Positions 44,385 through 56,865 of a stretch of 64,000 nucleotides of DNA are shown here, one piece after another. The notes under the pieces are model-generated. The model had not been told where the DNA came from, searched no databases, and saw only the letters and a list, made by a program, of their open reading frames with translations. The stretch is taken from assembly GCA_033297075.1 (NCBI GenBank), contig MU858090.1:62001-126000 (forward strand), read 5' to 3'. Made by a program: the position numbers and the translations under genes. Source of the DNA: Rhypophila decipiens. Lineage: Eukaryota > Ascomycota > Sordariomycetes > Sordariales > Naviculisporaceae. Position 1 is the first letter of the stretch. Every line of letters starts with the position of its first letter.

Positions 44385-47300
44385 AGAGATTGGTGATCTG
44401 ACTATACTTTTCCTTCACGAAATTGGTATGAATAGTGGTGTCCTAACCAGATCTTTGGCTTCACAAAGCACTATGTCTTTTGTCAAGTTATGGTATGCAA
44501 ACACTAGCTCCAGTGCTCAGCGTCGTATATCTTTTATTGCCCGAGGATGGTTCTAAAGTACCCGAGATGGTGAACTTGGATCATTTACGAAGAGGCAATT
44601 AATTAACCAAAAGAGACGTAATTCGTCAATGTCTATTGAGACTTGGTGAAGACTACGGAGACCGATGTTACCATCACCAACTTTCATATTGCGGCACAGC
44701 ATCGAAAGTAAAGAGGAGCCAACGATTTAAGCATGCTGACGTGCGCTGTTGGTCTCTGTATGTATTGCGTACATACGACGGTCTGAATACCACGCTCTCG
44801 AGGAGCGGGTCTCGGCAGTTGCGAGCTATTTTTACAATTTAGGTGTGCCCCTGATCCGTATCTGTGAGTGCCTCGTACCGTATTGATACGTGAGTACACA
44901 GTGATATACTCAGAACTCTGCGCCACTGGCGATCCAGGAGCGGGAGAGATGAGCAAGGACCGTGTGAGAGTGCTGACCAGTCAAGAGAGTGTCATTGTTC
45001 CTGGAGACACCTCCATCAAGTTTGCTTCGAACTCATGGAAGCTGAGTGCGGATAGAAGATGAAGGGTTGAACCGGAAGTTGTGGAACTAGATGAAGTCAA
45101 TGCTGATAAGCGGCAGCCGCAGGACGCGACGATAGGCGACCCGTAAGACGCACACAAGCGATGTGACCGAGACCCAATGCGCCAGACTAATGCGGCAAAA
45201 AGATGCGACAAGCGACAAGCGACTGGACCTATCAGATCAAGAGATTTGCAGAGGTGCAAGGGGTGAGGAGGCGGACATTGGACAAGCCCGTCCCCGTCCT
45301 CGTCGGCACTGAACCTGTACTTTGTACAGTACTTTGCCGCATGGCGACGGAGAGGGGAAAGAGTCCAAGACACGGCACAGATTGGTTGGAATCTCCATCC
45401 AATTGTGATCAATGGCGTCGTGGTGAACCTTTTTCTGTGCCACCTGCTCGCATGGCTTTTGAAGGGTGTGGTGGAGGTCCAGTGGTTGGGTGAATTGATG
45501 TATCGAGACAACATCAAAATACACACCACGTGAGCTGCACGAGCGTGGTGCTGTTGCTTTCAGATCCAAGCAAGCTTGGCACAACGCTCAACACCATCAC
45601 CACCACCACCATATCTGCCCGTGTGCAAAACTAGCCCCCAAGATCTTGCAAAGTCGACTCCTCCCGGTAGAGTCTGGTTGCGGCACGCAAAGGTTGTTGT
45701 AAATAACCACAAAAAAGCTTGATATGGCAGGAATGCTGATCCTAACTCGGTGAAATAGAGGACCGGTGAGGTTAGTTGTGTGCTCCTTCCTCTTCACAAA
45801 CCTCTTGGGTTATTCAATGACTATGGAGGTTAGATTCACCTTGATGTCTCTCTTTTTTTTGCTCACATGGCTTCAATCACACAATCCTTTCACACGATGG
45901 CCTATATCACTTCCTCCTACTGCATGTTCCTGAAAGAATCAAAGCCAATCGACTTCCTTGCCGACACCGAAAGGAAGGTATCGGCTAATTGTTTGCAGAC
46001 CCCATGCAGACTGCATAGTAATCTTCCTTATTCGTGCCATTCAACTTCCATTCAAACCGAGTTCCATGAAAAGGCAGACTGACTGTAATGAGCTGCAGAG
46101 CAGGCGTTTTGTACTTTACAGAGACGCACGTCCTGTCACGATCGTACTATTACGGCTGTTACATACACTATACATACCAATCCTACACGTGTAGAGCGGA
46201 TTCTTCCGTTCTAGAATCGTGCCCTTTTGTGGGTTTGTGGCTCAGTGGTATGGTATGTCGCTGTTGTTACAGGGCAGATATTTTCCCCTGACATTTCAAG
46301 CTTCCTCGCCCCTGGTTCTCCCCACAATCCGTCAAAAAGCAAGGCCCTGAATCCTCCTAAGAAACAGCACCCCTGTTGAGACGTTGAAAAGCCTCCTTCA
46401 TCGTCAGTCTCATTGCCCGATCTCTCATTTTTTCGACCGCTCCGTCATCCCAAGATTCACCTGGATTTCCCATCATGATACCCGTGCCCTGCGCCTTGAC
46501 TCTGAGGTTGTATTCTCCGAAATCAGGACAGTGATCCTTGATTGACTCATGCTAGACGTCTGTCGGATATTGTTCTACTAGACGGAAGAACAAGAAGCAA
46601 ATGGATCATCATGCCCAGCTGTCAAGACAGCGATCCAATCCGTAAGCCCGTGCCAAGTCGGAAGGAAGATCTGGTATTTTATCCCCAAAGAGACGAACGA
46701 CCAAACACTTAAGACCTACCACCGCCTTAACAGTCTTTTAAGAGTTCATTCTTTGGTTCATCCGGAATCCGAGTATGCAAAGTTGTAAACTAATAACTTG
46801 TTGGCAGGGCAGGGTGGGATCGAACTGCCAGCAAGCTCAGCTGTGCAAGGTCAAGGAAGACTCGCAATTGAAGATAAACGGGCGGGCATATGCAACCTTA
46901 CCACATCCGTACGGCGTATTTACCGGGCCTCCGACCCCCAGACCAGCCATGTCGAACCCCGGGCGTGGCGGCCGAAATGACCGACCTTACCAGCCTCACG
47001 ATATTCGTACAGACAGTATACACTACGGATACGGAGTAAACAGCATGAATATCCCCGCATCAGCAATGGAACCTATGGAAAATAATGAGCGATCTTTAAA
47101 GCGAGGCCCGTTCCGCGACCTCACGACGCAAATCGTCTTTTTCCTGCCAATCGAAGGCCACAAAAGCAAGGATTGATTACACACATGCACTACGGCTCTG
47201 GCCAACTGCAAGGCCCAATTGATAAAGAATTGACAACTCACGACGATGAGAGGCTGGAAGACCGAGGTGGCGATGGTGGCCACTACTTCAGGGCCACAAC

Positions 47301-48910
47301 ATCAAATTCAGAGACGCCTGATACTGTAACGATGAGATCAGAGCTATCATCATACACGTGGAGGGAAATGGGAAAAGAACCTTACATCTCCAAGCCTAAT
47401 GGAAAATGCGACCCTCGCAGAATCAAGGTTCGTTAGGGGATGGTACCTTACTGAGAGCTACTACACACGGATTGCAATACAACCACCTCCTTCAAGCAGG
47501 AGGAGCTCTGCAATTCAGAACCCAAGAAGAACTCTATATGTTCAATCCTCACTCAGATCTCTGATCAGTCAGCCAGGGGAACGCGATTTAATTCTCAGTC
47601 AGCCTCCCATTTGGTCTCACTTACAGGATTACTTACAGCATACGGAGTACATATGAGGCTCGAGATGCCTTCATATATGGATCCATACCGAGGTCACCAA
47701 CTTGATCCAACCCAACCGAGCACCAACAAGCATGTGTCCATTCACTGCAGCACATCGGCTTAATTCCGCAGATTGACTACCTAGTGGTCATGCTTTCAAA
47801 GGTCTTCATATCATCATATTTCGAAAGTCGACAAAGACGGCCGCCGACAGGTCTGGTCTGGATGTCTGGTCGATTCTGGGTCAGGTCAATGCACCCATGC
47901 CCGTCTGCGGCGCTGCTAGCAACCACCATCAACATCATCATCATCGACCATCGTATCTAATACTCGTGTATTGTATCGATACATGTAATGAACGCCACCT
48001 GGCCACGAACAAAACCAAACCAGTAAGTGTATGAAAACGTAACATTGTAAATTACAACCTTACCCCTGTAATTCAAGCTCGTGCTAGACTTTCTTCGGAA
48101 CCAAGCAACCAGAGTCACACACAAGACACTAAAAACGTATCCTTCGCTCCGAACCGGCCGCACTGCACCGTACCGTACCGTGGTTTTGATCGATCTTATC
48201 GACAAGGTATGTCCGCCAAGTGTCGTTCAGTGACTTCACTTCACCCGGCGGAACTCACACACATGCCATCACACCCAACGGTGACGAGGAGCATTCGAAC
48301 CATGCGCATGTAACGGATACCCATCCGCTCTTTCATTTCCTACCTAGCTCACTGTTAGTGGATTCATTTGCACTGAACTGGACATCAGGTCACATCAGCC
48401 TAGGCCAGGGCCAGTATGAACCAACCTCGTGACGATCAACAGACACAGAGTAAACCAGGGTAGGAATGTGATATCATCAATATCGTTCAGATTCTTAACA
48501 CGCCTGCCGACTAGACTAGTACCAGCACTATCCAATACTATACTATGATATGATATCCAGAACCCATCCGAGAAAAAGAAAAAAAAGAGAAATGACAAAC
48601 ACCGGCCCCATGTATTACGGTTTTGTAGCTACCAGAGCTGTTATCCTTCTGTCTTAAATACAAGATTTTAAACGTGGTAAGTACATATCTAGAGACAAAA
48701 TGGGGGTCTTAGTGGCGGGGGGTAGGTGTTTGAGGCGCGACTAAGATGAGAGAGTACGAGTATAATTATAGATGTAGGTTGTTAGGGGGGTATCACAAAA
48801 GTATAATGGGGGGTTTTGTTGTATAAAAAAAACACGCAAGCAAGCCGACTTTGAAACATGATATGTGGAAATTAGAGAAAGTCGCGCTTAAGAGATGTGT
48901 CGTGTATGGC

Positions 48911-51118
48911 TTAGACGTAAGCAATGCCTCTCCGGTGACCAGCCTTGAGGCCCATGTAAACACTATAAGTGGCAACATCCTGTCAAAAGCGTTAGCACGG
49001 GGAATCAAGTCATGATGCAAGAGGTAAACACCCACCTTGGTAACAACAGAACCAGCACCGACAGTCGAGCCCCGCCCGATTCTCACGCCAGGGAGAATAA
49101 TAACATTGGCGGCGATCCACACGTCATCCTCAATGATGACTCCCTTGCCATATTGCGTGCCACTGTTCCCTGCCCTCCGCCTCGGATCCGTGCTGCAGGT
49201 ACCCGTGTAGATGCACACATTCGGACTGATGATGACGTTGTTCCCGATCCGGACCTCACAGACATCGTTGATGAGACAGTTGCGGCCGATAGAGACGTTG
49301 TTGCCGATCTGAATGTTATACCCGTAGTCGCAGTTAAACGGCGCCTCAACGACGGCGTTTTCGCCAACGCGACCGGTATGGGTGACTGGTGACATGACCG
49401 TGGGCGATAGGTGGACGCCCTCGCGGGGGTGGAGAATGTCTCGGAACAACCTAGCACGTTCCGCGGGCGAGACACCGATATTGGGATTGGTCGAGTTGTT
49501 GAATCTCCAGCACGCAGCGTTACACCTCTCCCGCTCAAGGACTAGCTCTTTGTCGAAAGGATAGTAGGGTCTCCCGTGCAGCATCTCTTCCTTTTCCCGT
49601 CGAGGCCTCTCTGTAGGGAATTGGGTGTGCGAGAGAGCCAGTTGTGCCGTCGCCTGCGCACCGCTAGACTGAGGCGGTTGTGCCGACAGAGGAGTCTGCA
49701 CATTGGGTGGCGTGTTATTCCGGCTCGGGTGGAGAACGCTGTACGGAGGCTGAGGAAGCGTAGTACTCGGGGGATGGGACGCGGCTGATTGTGGCTGCTG
49801 GTGATCCGGCTCGGTTCGGCTGAGGTCGTGAAGTGGGGGCACTCGCTGGTACTCCTTGGGGGTCCGGTCGAAAAGTGTTGCAGAGGCGGCGCTGACCGGT
49901 GTTGGGAACATATTGACGGATGCAGATGTAGTGTAGCCAGATAGTGCCGAAAGCTTATTGTCCGGGCTGACTACCGAGGCGCTCGGCAAGGTTGATGCAG
50001 TGGGCCTGTCGTCGTCGCTCTGGAGAGGTCGCCCTTGAGGTGGTGTGATTCGAAGCGAGGGCTGGCCGCGGTTATATGGGAAGGGGTCGCGTTTCTGTTG
50101 CTGGCCGACTAATGGCGGCCCGTTGTGAGGGGGTTGCTGCTGAGGCATCCCATACGCTCCAGGGGGTACGTAGTTGGGATCCTTGGACTCGATGTTGACC
50201 TGGGCCGGTTTACTTTCGGGCTTGGGCCAGGTTCCTCTCTGTGGTGGGTACCCGGCACAAACGAAGCCACCTTTTATACAGTTGCTACCTGAAGGAAGGG
50301 TCAGACCTGCACGCCATTTTCCGGCCTTTGGAACGAAAACAACAAAAACAAACAATGGTAAAGAAATCATGGGTGCCTAACTCACATTCAGGCTTGGCTT
50401 CGTCGCATTTCTTCTTTCGTTTCCTGCATGTCAAACAGCCCGTTTTCGTCCGGTTGCTAAAGTTTCGCTTTCGCTTCTTGGGATCGGACTGAATGACTCC
50501 ATCTCGGCGCTGCTCAGGCGTATACTGGCCAGAGTACATGTCGTCGCCGTCCGGGCTGCCGTTTCCGTAGTCACCACTATCACCCTGGCTTGCGGCTCTC
50601 CTGTGCGAGTCTCCCATCGGCTCGTCTGACTGGGCTGATACCGGACCGGCCGAGTAGGGCCCTTCGTAGCTCGAGTTCCGTTCCTCTCTCGACTGCCCTC
50701 GCCAATTGTCGCCACCATCACGGCTCTCGTCTCCGTAGCCCCGATACGAGTCCCTCTCCCTCTCCCTTTCCCTCTGAGGTGTGCCGTAGCGATCACGTGA
50801 CTCGGAATGAGGCCGGTGCGGCCCATATGGCTCCGGCCTTTCGGGCGGCGAAGGCTGTTGCTCCCTCCGAGGCGAGTCTGAGAGGGCACGCTTCCGCTTG
50901 TGAGACGAGTCGCCATCTGCATAGTTAGACGTCTGCACCGGGTAAGGGAGCCGCTCGCGACTCGTCGCACTCCAACTCTCCCTTTCTCTCTGCTGAGTGG
51001 GTGCTCTGGCTTCCGTGCTGCTGGGCTGCTGTGCACCTCGGTCTGATTCCTGTGTTGTGCCGTTGACATCTTCTGTGGCTTTGGGTGAGCCCCCATTCAA
51101 GGCGGTGAATGTAGCCAT
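48911..51118 (-). CDS. Zn2Cys6 DNA-binding domain fused to maltose/galactoside acetyltransferase-type hexapeptide domain
   Basis: Exons on the minus strand: 51118-50386, 50288-49036, 48979-48911, giving 684 aa. The ATG at 51118 has the best context (AAGATGGC); in-frame ATGs at 51181 and 51124 are alternatives. Residues 1-215 are disordered, rich in Arg/Ser/Glu/Gly. A Zn2Cys6 cluster uses C228, C231, C238, C245, C248 and C255, completed across intron 1. A long Pro/Gln/Ser/Thr linker follows (about 260-490). A Mac-type segment (EEMLHGRPYYPFDKELV, then ERCNAACWRFNN) precedes a left-handed beta-helix hexapeptide domain (NIQIGNNVSIGRNCLI, VRIGNNVIISPNVCIY, ILPGVRIGRGSTVGAGSVVTKD), as in NodL/LacA/Maa acetyl-CoA acyltransferases. 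At the position where E. coli Maa and LacA have the catalytic His, the sequence reads TGTCSTDP (Cys609). Function: likely a nuclear regulator; enzymatic activity doubtful. Confidence 0.88.
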
Positions 51119-53326
51119 CTTCATTGGCCCCGTCGGTTGCTCCAGGCGAATAGCTTTGGTTGTGATCATAAAAGCTAACAAGACTGAATATCGGCGGACG
51201 CCTCTGTGCTGTTACCAAACACGCGCGCAACGGCAAGATGCGCAGGTGCAGGATTGAAAAGAGGAAAACGAGAGCAAAAAGGAAATGAAAGCTTAAAAGT
51301 GAAACCTCGGTAGGAATGAGTGAGATGATGAGCAAAGCTACCGGAGGCGTAAGCGACAGACAGGCTGCAGAGTTTCCAGCCCGAAGAGCGGAGACGTCCA
51401 GTGGTGCGCCGAATGCCAAACGCCAAACGCTATCGACGGTGAGTGAGATCGGGCCGCAAGAGAGAAAAGAAGATGCAGGCGGGAATGAAGGCGGAATGCG
51501 GCGGCTGGTGTCGATATTCTCCCAATATACCAGAGGTCCCGGTCTTCGTCTCGTACCGCGCCCGACAAAGCTACGAATGCACCGAGATTCCCTCAACGTG
51601 GGCTCACAGGTGGAAGTGGGATCGTTGGGAATAAAGTCCTGATGAATCAGCGCTGTGAAAAAAAGTGTGATCAGCCTGCAGGATTTCCCGGAGGACGATG
51701 CGTTAGTGAAGGCGGGGACAAGCGCAGGTGCTCGTGCGTTTCTCACACCCTTGCGACCCTGGCCTCGTCCGGTGTGTTGCCGTTGCTGTGAGCTGCGGGT
51801 TGCGGGCTGCAGTTGCTGTAGAGGACAGGCGTAGCGCTGAGGTGGGTTGCAGCGTGCCAGTGAATGTGGTTCCTGTCTCGGGACCCCGTACTGTAATAAT
51901 ACTTGCTGCTTGAAGCGCGGATGCCAAGTTCCAGTCCGCCAGACGGTAAAAAGAAACTAGGAAACCGAAACCGAATAATATAGCAGCTTGTAAGAAATAG
52001 AGAGACAAATTATGGGAAACACAGACAAGATGCTGACCCGGGCAAGGGGGTGGTGCTTTGCTGTCCACGCTGGCTCAGCAGGCCAACAAAGATTGAGGAG
52101 TGCCAAAAAGGGGGCAACAGACAAGAGCCACACCAAAACCAAAGCAAGAAGCTAGTACAAAAACAGGAAGAAAATCAAAAGCCCCTCCTCCTCTCACACA
52201 GTAGAACGACCTTACCCTCGGTCGACCTGCTCGCCGGGAAGCTCCAGTGGTTCCGGTCGGGAGGCAGAGCTGTAATTGAAAACGAACGGACGGGTCTTTG
52301 GTTCACTCTGGGACGTTATGACACGTCAGAGCCACATGAATTTGCTGGGGGAGCAGGGATCTGTGATTTGCGCAGAATGCACGCGAGAGATGCCGGTCTG
52401 TCGCTTGTCCAGCACTTGGCTCCCGCGGCAACTTTACGGTTGCGGCTGTTGAAACCGCACTCACAACGAACGGGCGGAGGCTTGTCAAGAACTTGAAAGT
52501 TGTTAAAACAACGAGTCGATGATGCGTTCCCAGAAACTATTCCTCAGCAGGTCCAGCCTTTTGAAAGTGCGTTCGTTGAGCTTTCCGTCTTTGGTCAGGG
52601 TCGTATGTGGTCGTGTTGCGTGGTGTTACTCGGCAGAGTGGAATGGGACGACAACTCTGGGCGCTTGGTCGCCTTTTGATTTGACGCGCGATAATGATGT
52701 GGCTGCGCCTGTGGGCGGTCGGGGAAGCGACAACGATCGTAAATGATGGCGACGATGGTTGAACTCTCGGCCCAGTCAACAACCTTGGTCGTAGATCGAG
52801 AGCAAAAAGGTTGACACTCCAAGGCACGGGCGATGGGGGAGTTGCTAAGACTAATAATAATTCTTTGGAATGGAAAGTACCTGCAGCAAAACGACAAAAC
52901 GAGCGTCTTGTCTTTGAAAGGAGGAAAGCACGGGTCACACAGGCGGTCTCCGCGGCAGGTGCATGGCGGTTGGCGGGAGGCGGGAAGTGGGATATCGCTA
53001 AAATATGGATACGCACGGAGAAAGTGGATCTTGAGCTACGGAACTGGTGAAGGGATCGCGCCTGGGAACGTCGCCGTCGTGATGAGTTAACTCATTTAAT
53101 CCTTCAGACTACTGGCTACTGCGCACATCTCGTTTTTCGACTACCTGGCGTATAGTGCGAATGCTCTCAGCAGGACACCCAAAGGTGCTGGCCTGGGCCG
53201 CAGTGTATTGGTTGTTCAAGATATAAAAGGGAGCAACTCGTTACCTGCATATGGATAACCCTGCTCAGTCAACTTTGCAACTGGCAGGCTCGCCATTGTG
53301 ACTTGGTGGGTCCAGCGCAGTTCGAT

Positions 53327-53346
53327 CATGTACCGGTACATGTACC
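53327..53346. repeat. Overlapping perfect palindromes
   Basis: CATGTACCGGTACATG (53327-53342) is a perfect 16-bp palindrome and overlaps GGTACATGTACC (53335-53346), a perfect 12-bp palindrome. Confidence 0.85.
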
Positions 53347-56300
53347 TGCCCCCCTGCCCCCTGCCACCCTCCAAGTTTTCCCACTCGCGTGTTGGTGCAG
53401 GCGTGCTGAGAGGTGTTAACCACTTTAGGTAAGAATACGTACCACTTGTGGTGCGGAAGGGACTGCCCCCTCCCGTCACCTCTCCAGGCCAGGCACTTGC
53501 AGGTGAATGCACCACAAACCCATCGTGGTTACCCATTTTTTAACGAGCCTGCCAAGCACGTTCTTCATCGGGAATATCGGATGGGTGCCTTGACCTGTTC
53601 CTGAAGAGTGAAGATACAACCCTCTTGGCATCATGAGCAGCAAGTCGGAGACACCTGATCGAGATGGCTGAAGAAGTCCTGAACGACACATGATACCAAT
53701 CCGTTACTCTGCGAGTGGGTTCTATTTACCTTGCATTAATCGACGACTACGGAGTATATACCGTATAAAATGTCAGTCGACATGGCCAAGTCAGCCGTGG
53801 TCTTGTTCGTGGGCCACCATTGGAACTCGACAGAAATGTGGTTGCGCACGTCTTGTCCTGCCAACGCAGCAGCGTTGGCTTCTTTTCACGTTCAAACTCC
53901 AACATCTGGTCGAACAGGTCAGGGCGAATGGGGGAGTGTATGTGGACAGACGGCACAGAGGACCAAATGCGTCCCGGCATCGTTCGTTGCTTTGCGGTCT
54001 TTGCCCTTGTTTTTCATGCGAAGCTGGTCTGAAGCGACGGTTGGGCAGACAAGCGATCGAGAGCCGCGACATCTGCTCTCGAGTCTCATCAGCACTATCT
54101 GCTAGCGGCAGTCGAGTCCGCATGGGCGCCCTGCAGACGCCGGCATCAACTGTCTTTTGGTGCCAGCCTCCAGGCAGAATCAAGACGCTATTCGCGAGTC
54201 ATGATCTGGGTACTAGAAGCTGGCGCTCCAAGCGCGAGGATGGGGTTCTATTCAGTCGTCATCAAAGCATTGCTCTGATAAGCGACACTCGGTGAGCGAT
54301 CCAATGGCGAGTCAAAGGCTGCTGTTCTCTGGCACAGTATTGTGTATGCTGTTGGAACACTTCGTATCTGCATCTGAGTCCTTTGTCGCACTCACATCGC
54401 TTACTTTGGCAGTTGAATAGGCAATCCAAGACTTGGGGAGCATAAGCTTCCCAGGAGAGCAGTTTACACGTAGGGAGCGGCTATCATCAGTCCCCTCCGC
54501 GGCGTTACACATGCTGTGCCGTCTCTTTCAAAAGCTTTGGCCTTTGGGGTCCGTCTGCGGGGCTTGATGTACTTGCTTGAGCTGGCCTGACCACTAGCAC
54601 TGAAAGTCTAGAGTTTGGCTACCTCCTGTGCCTCATGTGCCCCTGTCGGCTCAAGAAGTCTGCTTGTTGTCTGGAGGAAGTGAATTGGGAATTCGTCTGG
54701 GGAATGAGTCTTTGCGAATGGCCTAAAATTATCTCGTTGAAGTCTAGGATATCCTAACAATAATCCCAAATACCTCTGACAAACGACTGGTATCCGTACA
54801 TATGGTACAGTCCTATTTTCGACTAAGGATGTGATGTGTGGTGAGGTAATAGCTCGAGGACCAATGAGAATTCCGGGACAGGGGTTAAATTGTCTCATGC
54901 AATTTACCCAATTCACTAGCTTCATGAGATCGTATCCCGTAATTGAAGGTTTTATAGATACTCCGTATCCGTACTTGGAGTGTTAACTGCGGTGGTTTGC
55001 GGTAACCGGTGCACATCGGCAGGCGTATCTCCTGAGACCTGGGGAGCCGAGACGCTGAATTTTGACAGAGGCGTTTAGGAACCGCCGTAAGATGAGAACA
55101 ACCGCCGATTTGATATGTATTATATTCCTACAGATCTGAAGGCGATAAACGGCCAGGTTCGGTTGCCAGCAATTCTCCACCCGAGGCCCGAACCGGCAGC
55201 GGCAGCCACGGCGGCAACGGCGCCAGAATGCCGGCGGTCGGCGGTCGGCGTCAGAAGCTGTGACGAAGACGAAATCTCCACAACTCTAACCCGTATATGT
55301 TTTCCGACAGGGAAACCGTCCATCTTCACCCCGGTGCCAGGCTCTCATTCTGTAACCTTGTCGAGTGGTTGTGAAGAAGCGACTCATAAGTTACCCCCAG
55401 CCAGATTGCCCCTGTGCCCAGCTTCGCCCATACAGTATTTGGATCTGCACGTGTTCCAACATACGTAGCAGTGTCGTGCAGTACGCAGTATGGATGAAAC
55501 CCAGAGCACGGTCAGCTTCCGAGCGATAATTGCCCAGACGGAACAAGGATCTGCCCGATTATAGTGTAAAAGTACGACACAACGTGCTGCGTGGATAAAT
55601 ATAGCAACATCGACCATTCCCCCCTTTTTTTTTCTCCGCGATCTTGGTGTGGTGGTCCCTTGATAGGGCAGTGGGATTCAGTCCAAGGCATCGGGCACGT
55701 TGATAAAGCGCACGCAGTCTTGGTCTGCGCTCTTTGGCGAGCCGCTTCTGTGGTTCTTGCTTTGGACACAGTACCGGTGAAGGTGAATGAATACTCCCCC
55801 GGAAGGCTCTCCCGCCGCGACTTCAAGGCCATCGTAAGTGACAAACATGGATTTTCCTCAAGACAAGATATGATTGGACCAAAAACAGAAGAGTTTCGTC
55901 CTATGAGGAGAGAGAATTAAAAGATGCAGATATCTGGCTTCAACTGCATCCATTCTTAGAAGCCATGTCGTGACTGGTGCCCGGCATGGTTGCGCAGATG
56001 TATACAGATACCAGGAACCTAAGACGTTGGCGACGTCGCTTTCATGATGGCGTAATGAGTGATTTAGGCGAGCCTTTGGTTGGTGGCGGCCGTAACTGGC
56101 AGCTGGGACGCGGCGAGCTCCCGTCACAGTTCATCACTGTGACCCAGCACTGGATGGAATGCGTTGCTGGGATATTATAATGTGGCAGGTTCCAGTCATG
56201 TGGGTGTTGTCGCTCCCAGATGGCAATTCCATCTCGGGGCACAATCCAAATGGACCCAACTGCACGAGATAGGCCCGCCAACTGCACATTCGATATGTCT

Positions 56301-56850
56301 TGATGTACCCAATTGGTCCCGGTGGTCTATTTTCGATCATGGACTTGCATCGGCATCGGCTCATGGGAATCAAAGTTGGTTCTCTGGTCCAATCTGGGTC
56401 ATAAGAGGGATTCATGAGGCAATCTCCATTATTGAGTCCTCGCAGCATAGTCCGTAGCGAAAACTTGCTCTTGAGAATTCAGGGAGACCAACGATATGAG
56501 GTGTACTGTACCCTGTCGATGTCAACAATAGCGGTGAGAAGAAGCGAACCAACACCAAATTACCAAACCGGCCCGTTTTCATGTTCCATTGACGATCCAT
56601 TTGGCAGCGGAGGATGGGACCCGTTCTGGATACCGAGCCCGATAGCCTCGGAAGAGGGTCAAGTGTCCGGAGAACGCCGTCCATAGAATCCTGCTACCGG
56701 TGCATCAAAAGTGATATGGAGGACTGAGTATGAAGTTTGAACGCACCTTTGTGGGGTTCAAGGGTTCCATGGGGAGGGCGGAGGTGAGCAACGGTCAAGT
56801 TCCGCTGTGGAGGGACATGGCCAAACCTTTGCTACCTACTAACATGTTCA

Positions 56851-56865
56851 TAACCCTAACCCTAA
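56851..56865 (-). repeat. Interstitial telomere-like repeat (TTAGGG)2.5
   Basis: Plus strand reads TAACCCTAACCCTAA, two and a half copies of the TTAGGG unit used by filamentous ascomycete telomeres. Short enough to be chance or a fossil of break repair. Confidence 0.6.

Larger units (their letters stand above)
40824..48910. other. 8 kb gene-poor region
   Basis: No convincing protein gene. Contains tRNA-Gly, a 29-bp duplication, microsatellites, a purine-rich degenerate tract and scattered TACGGAGTA/TATCCGTAC words. A 75-codon ATG frame at 46950-47176 (MSNPGRGGRNDRPY...) has a fair start context but no recognisable homology and is not called. A tRNA 5'-half-like string (GTGGCTCAGTGGT near 46230) lacks a partner B box. 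Confidence 0.5.

Noticed and set aside
46220..46290. Possible tRNA (GTGGCTCAGTGGT A-box-like string)
   Set aside because: No B box or pairing acceptor follows within a tRNA length.
46950..47176. 75-codon ATG frame starting MSNPGRGGRNDRPYQ
   Set aside because: Reasonable start context, but no homology, no introns and location in a gene-poor stretch; too weak to call.
53690..54295. Overlapping 201-codon plus and 130-codon minus frames
   Set aside because: Neither has a known motif, and no splice pattern joins them to neighbours. The minus-strand segment with DLFDQMLEFEREKKPTLL looks slightly protein-like but could not be extended.
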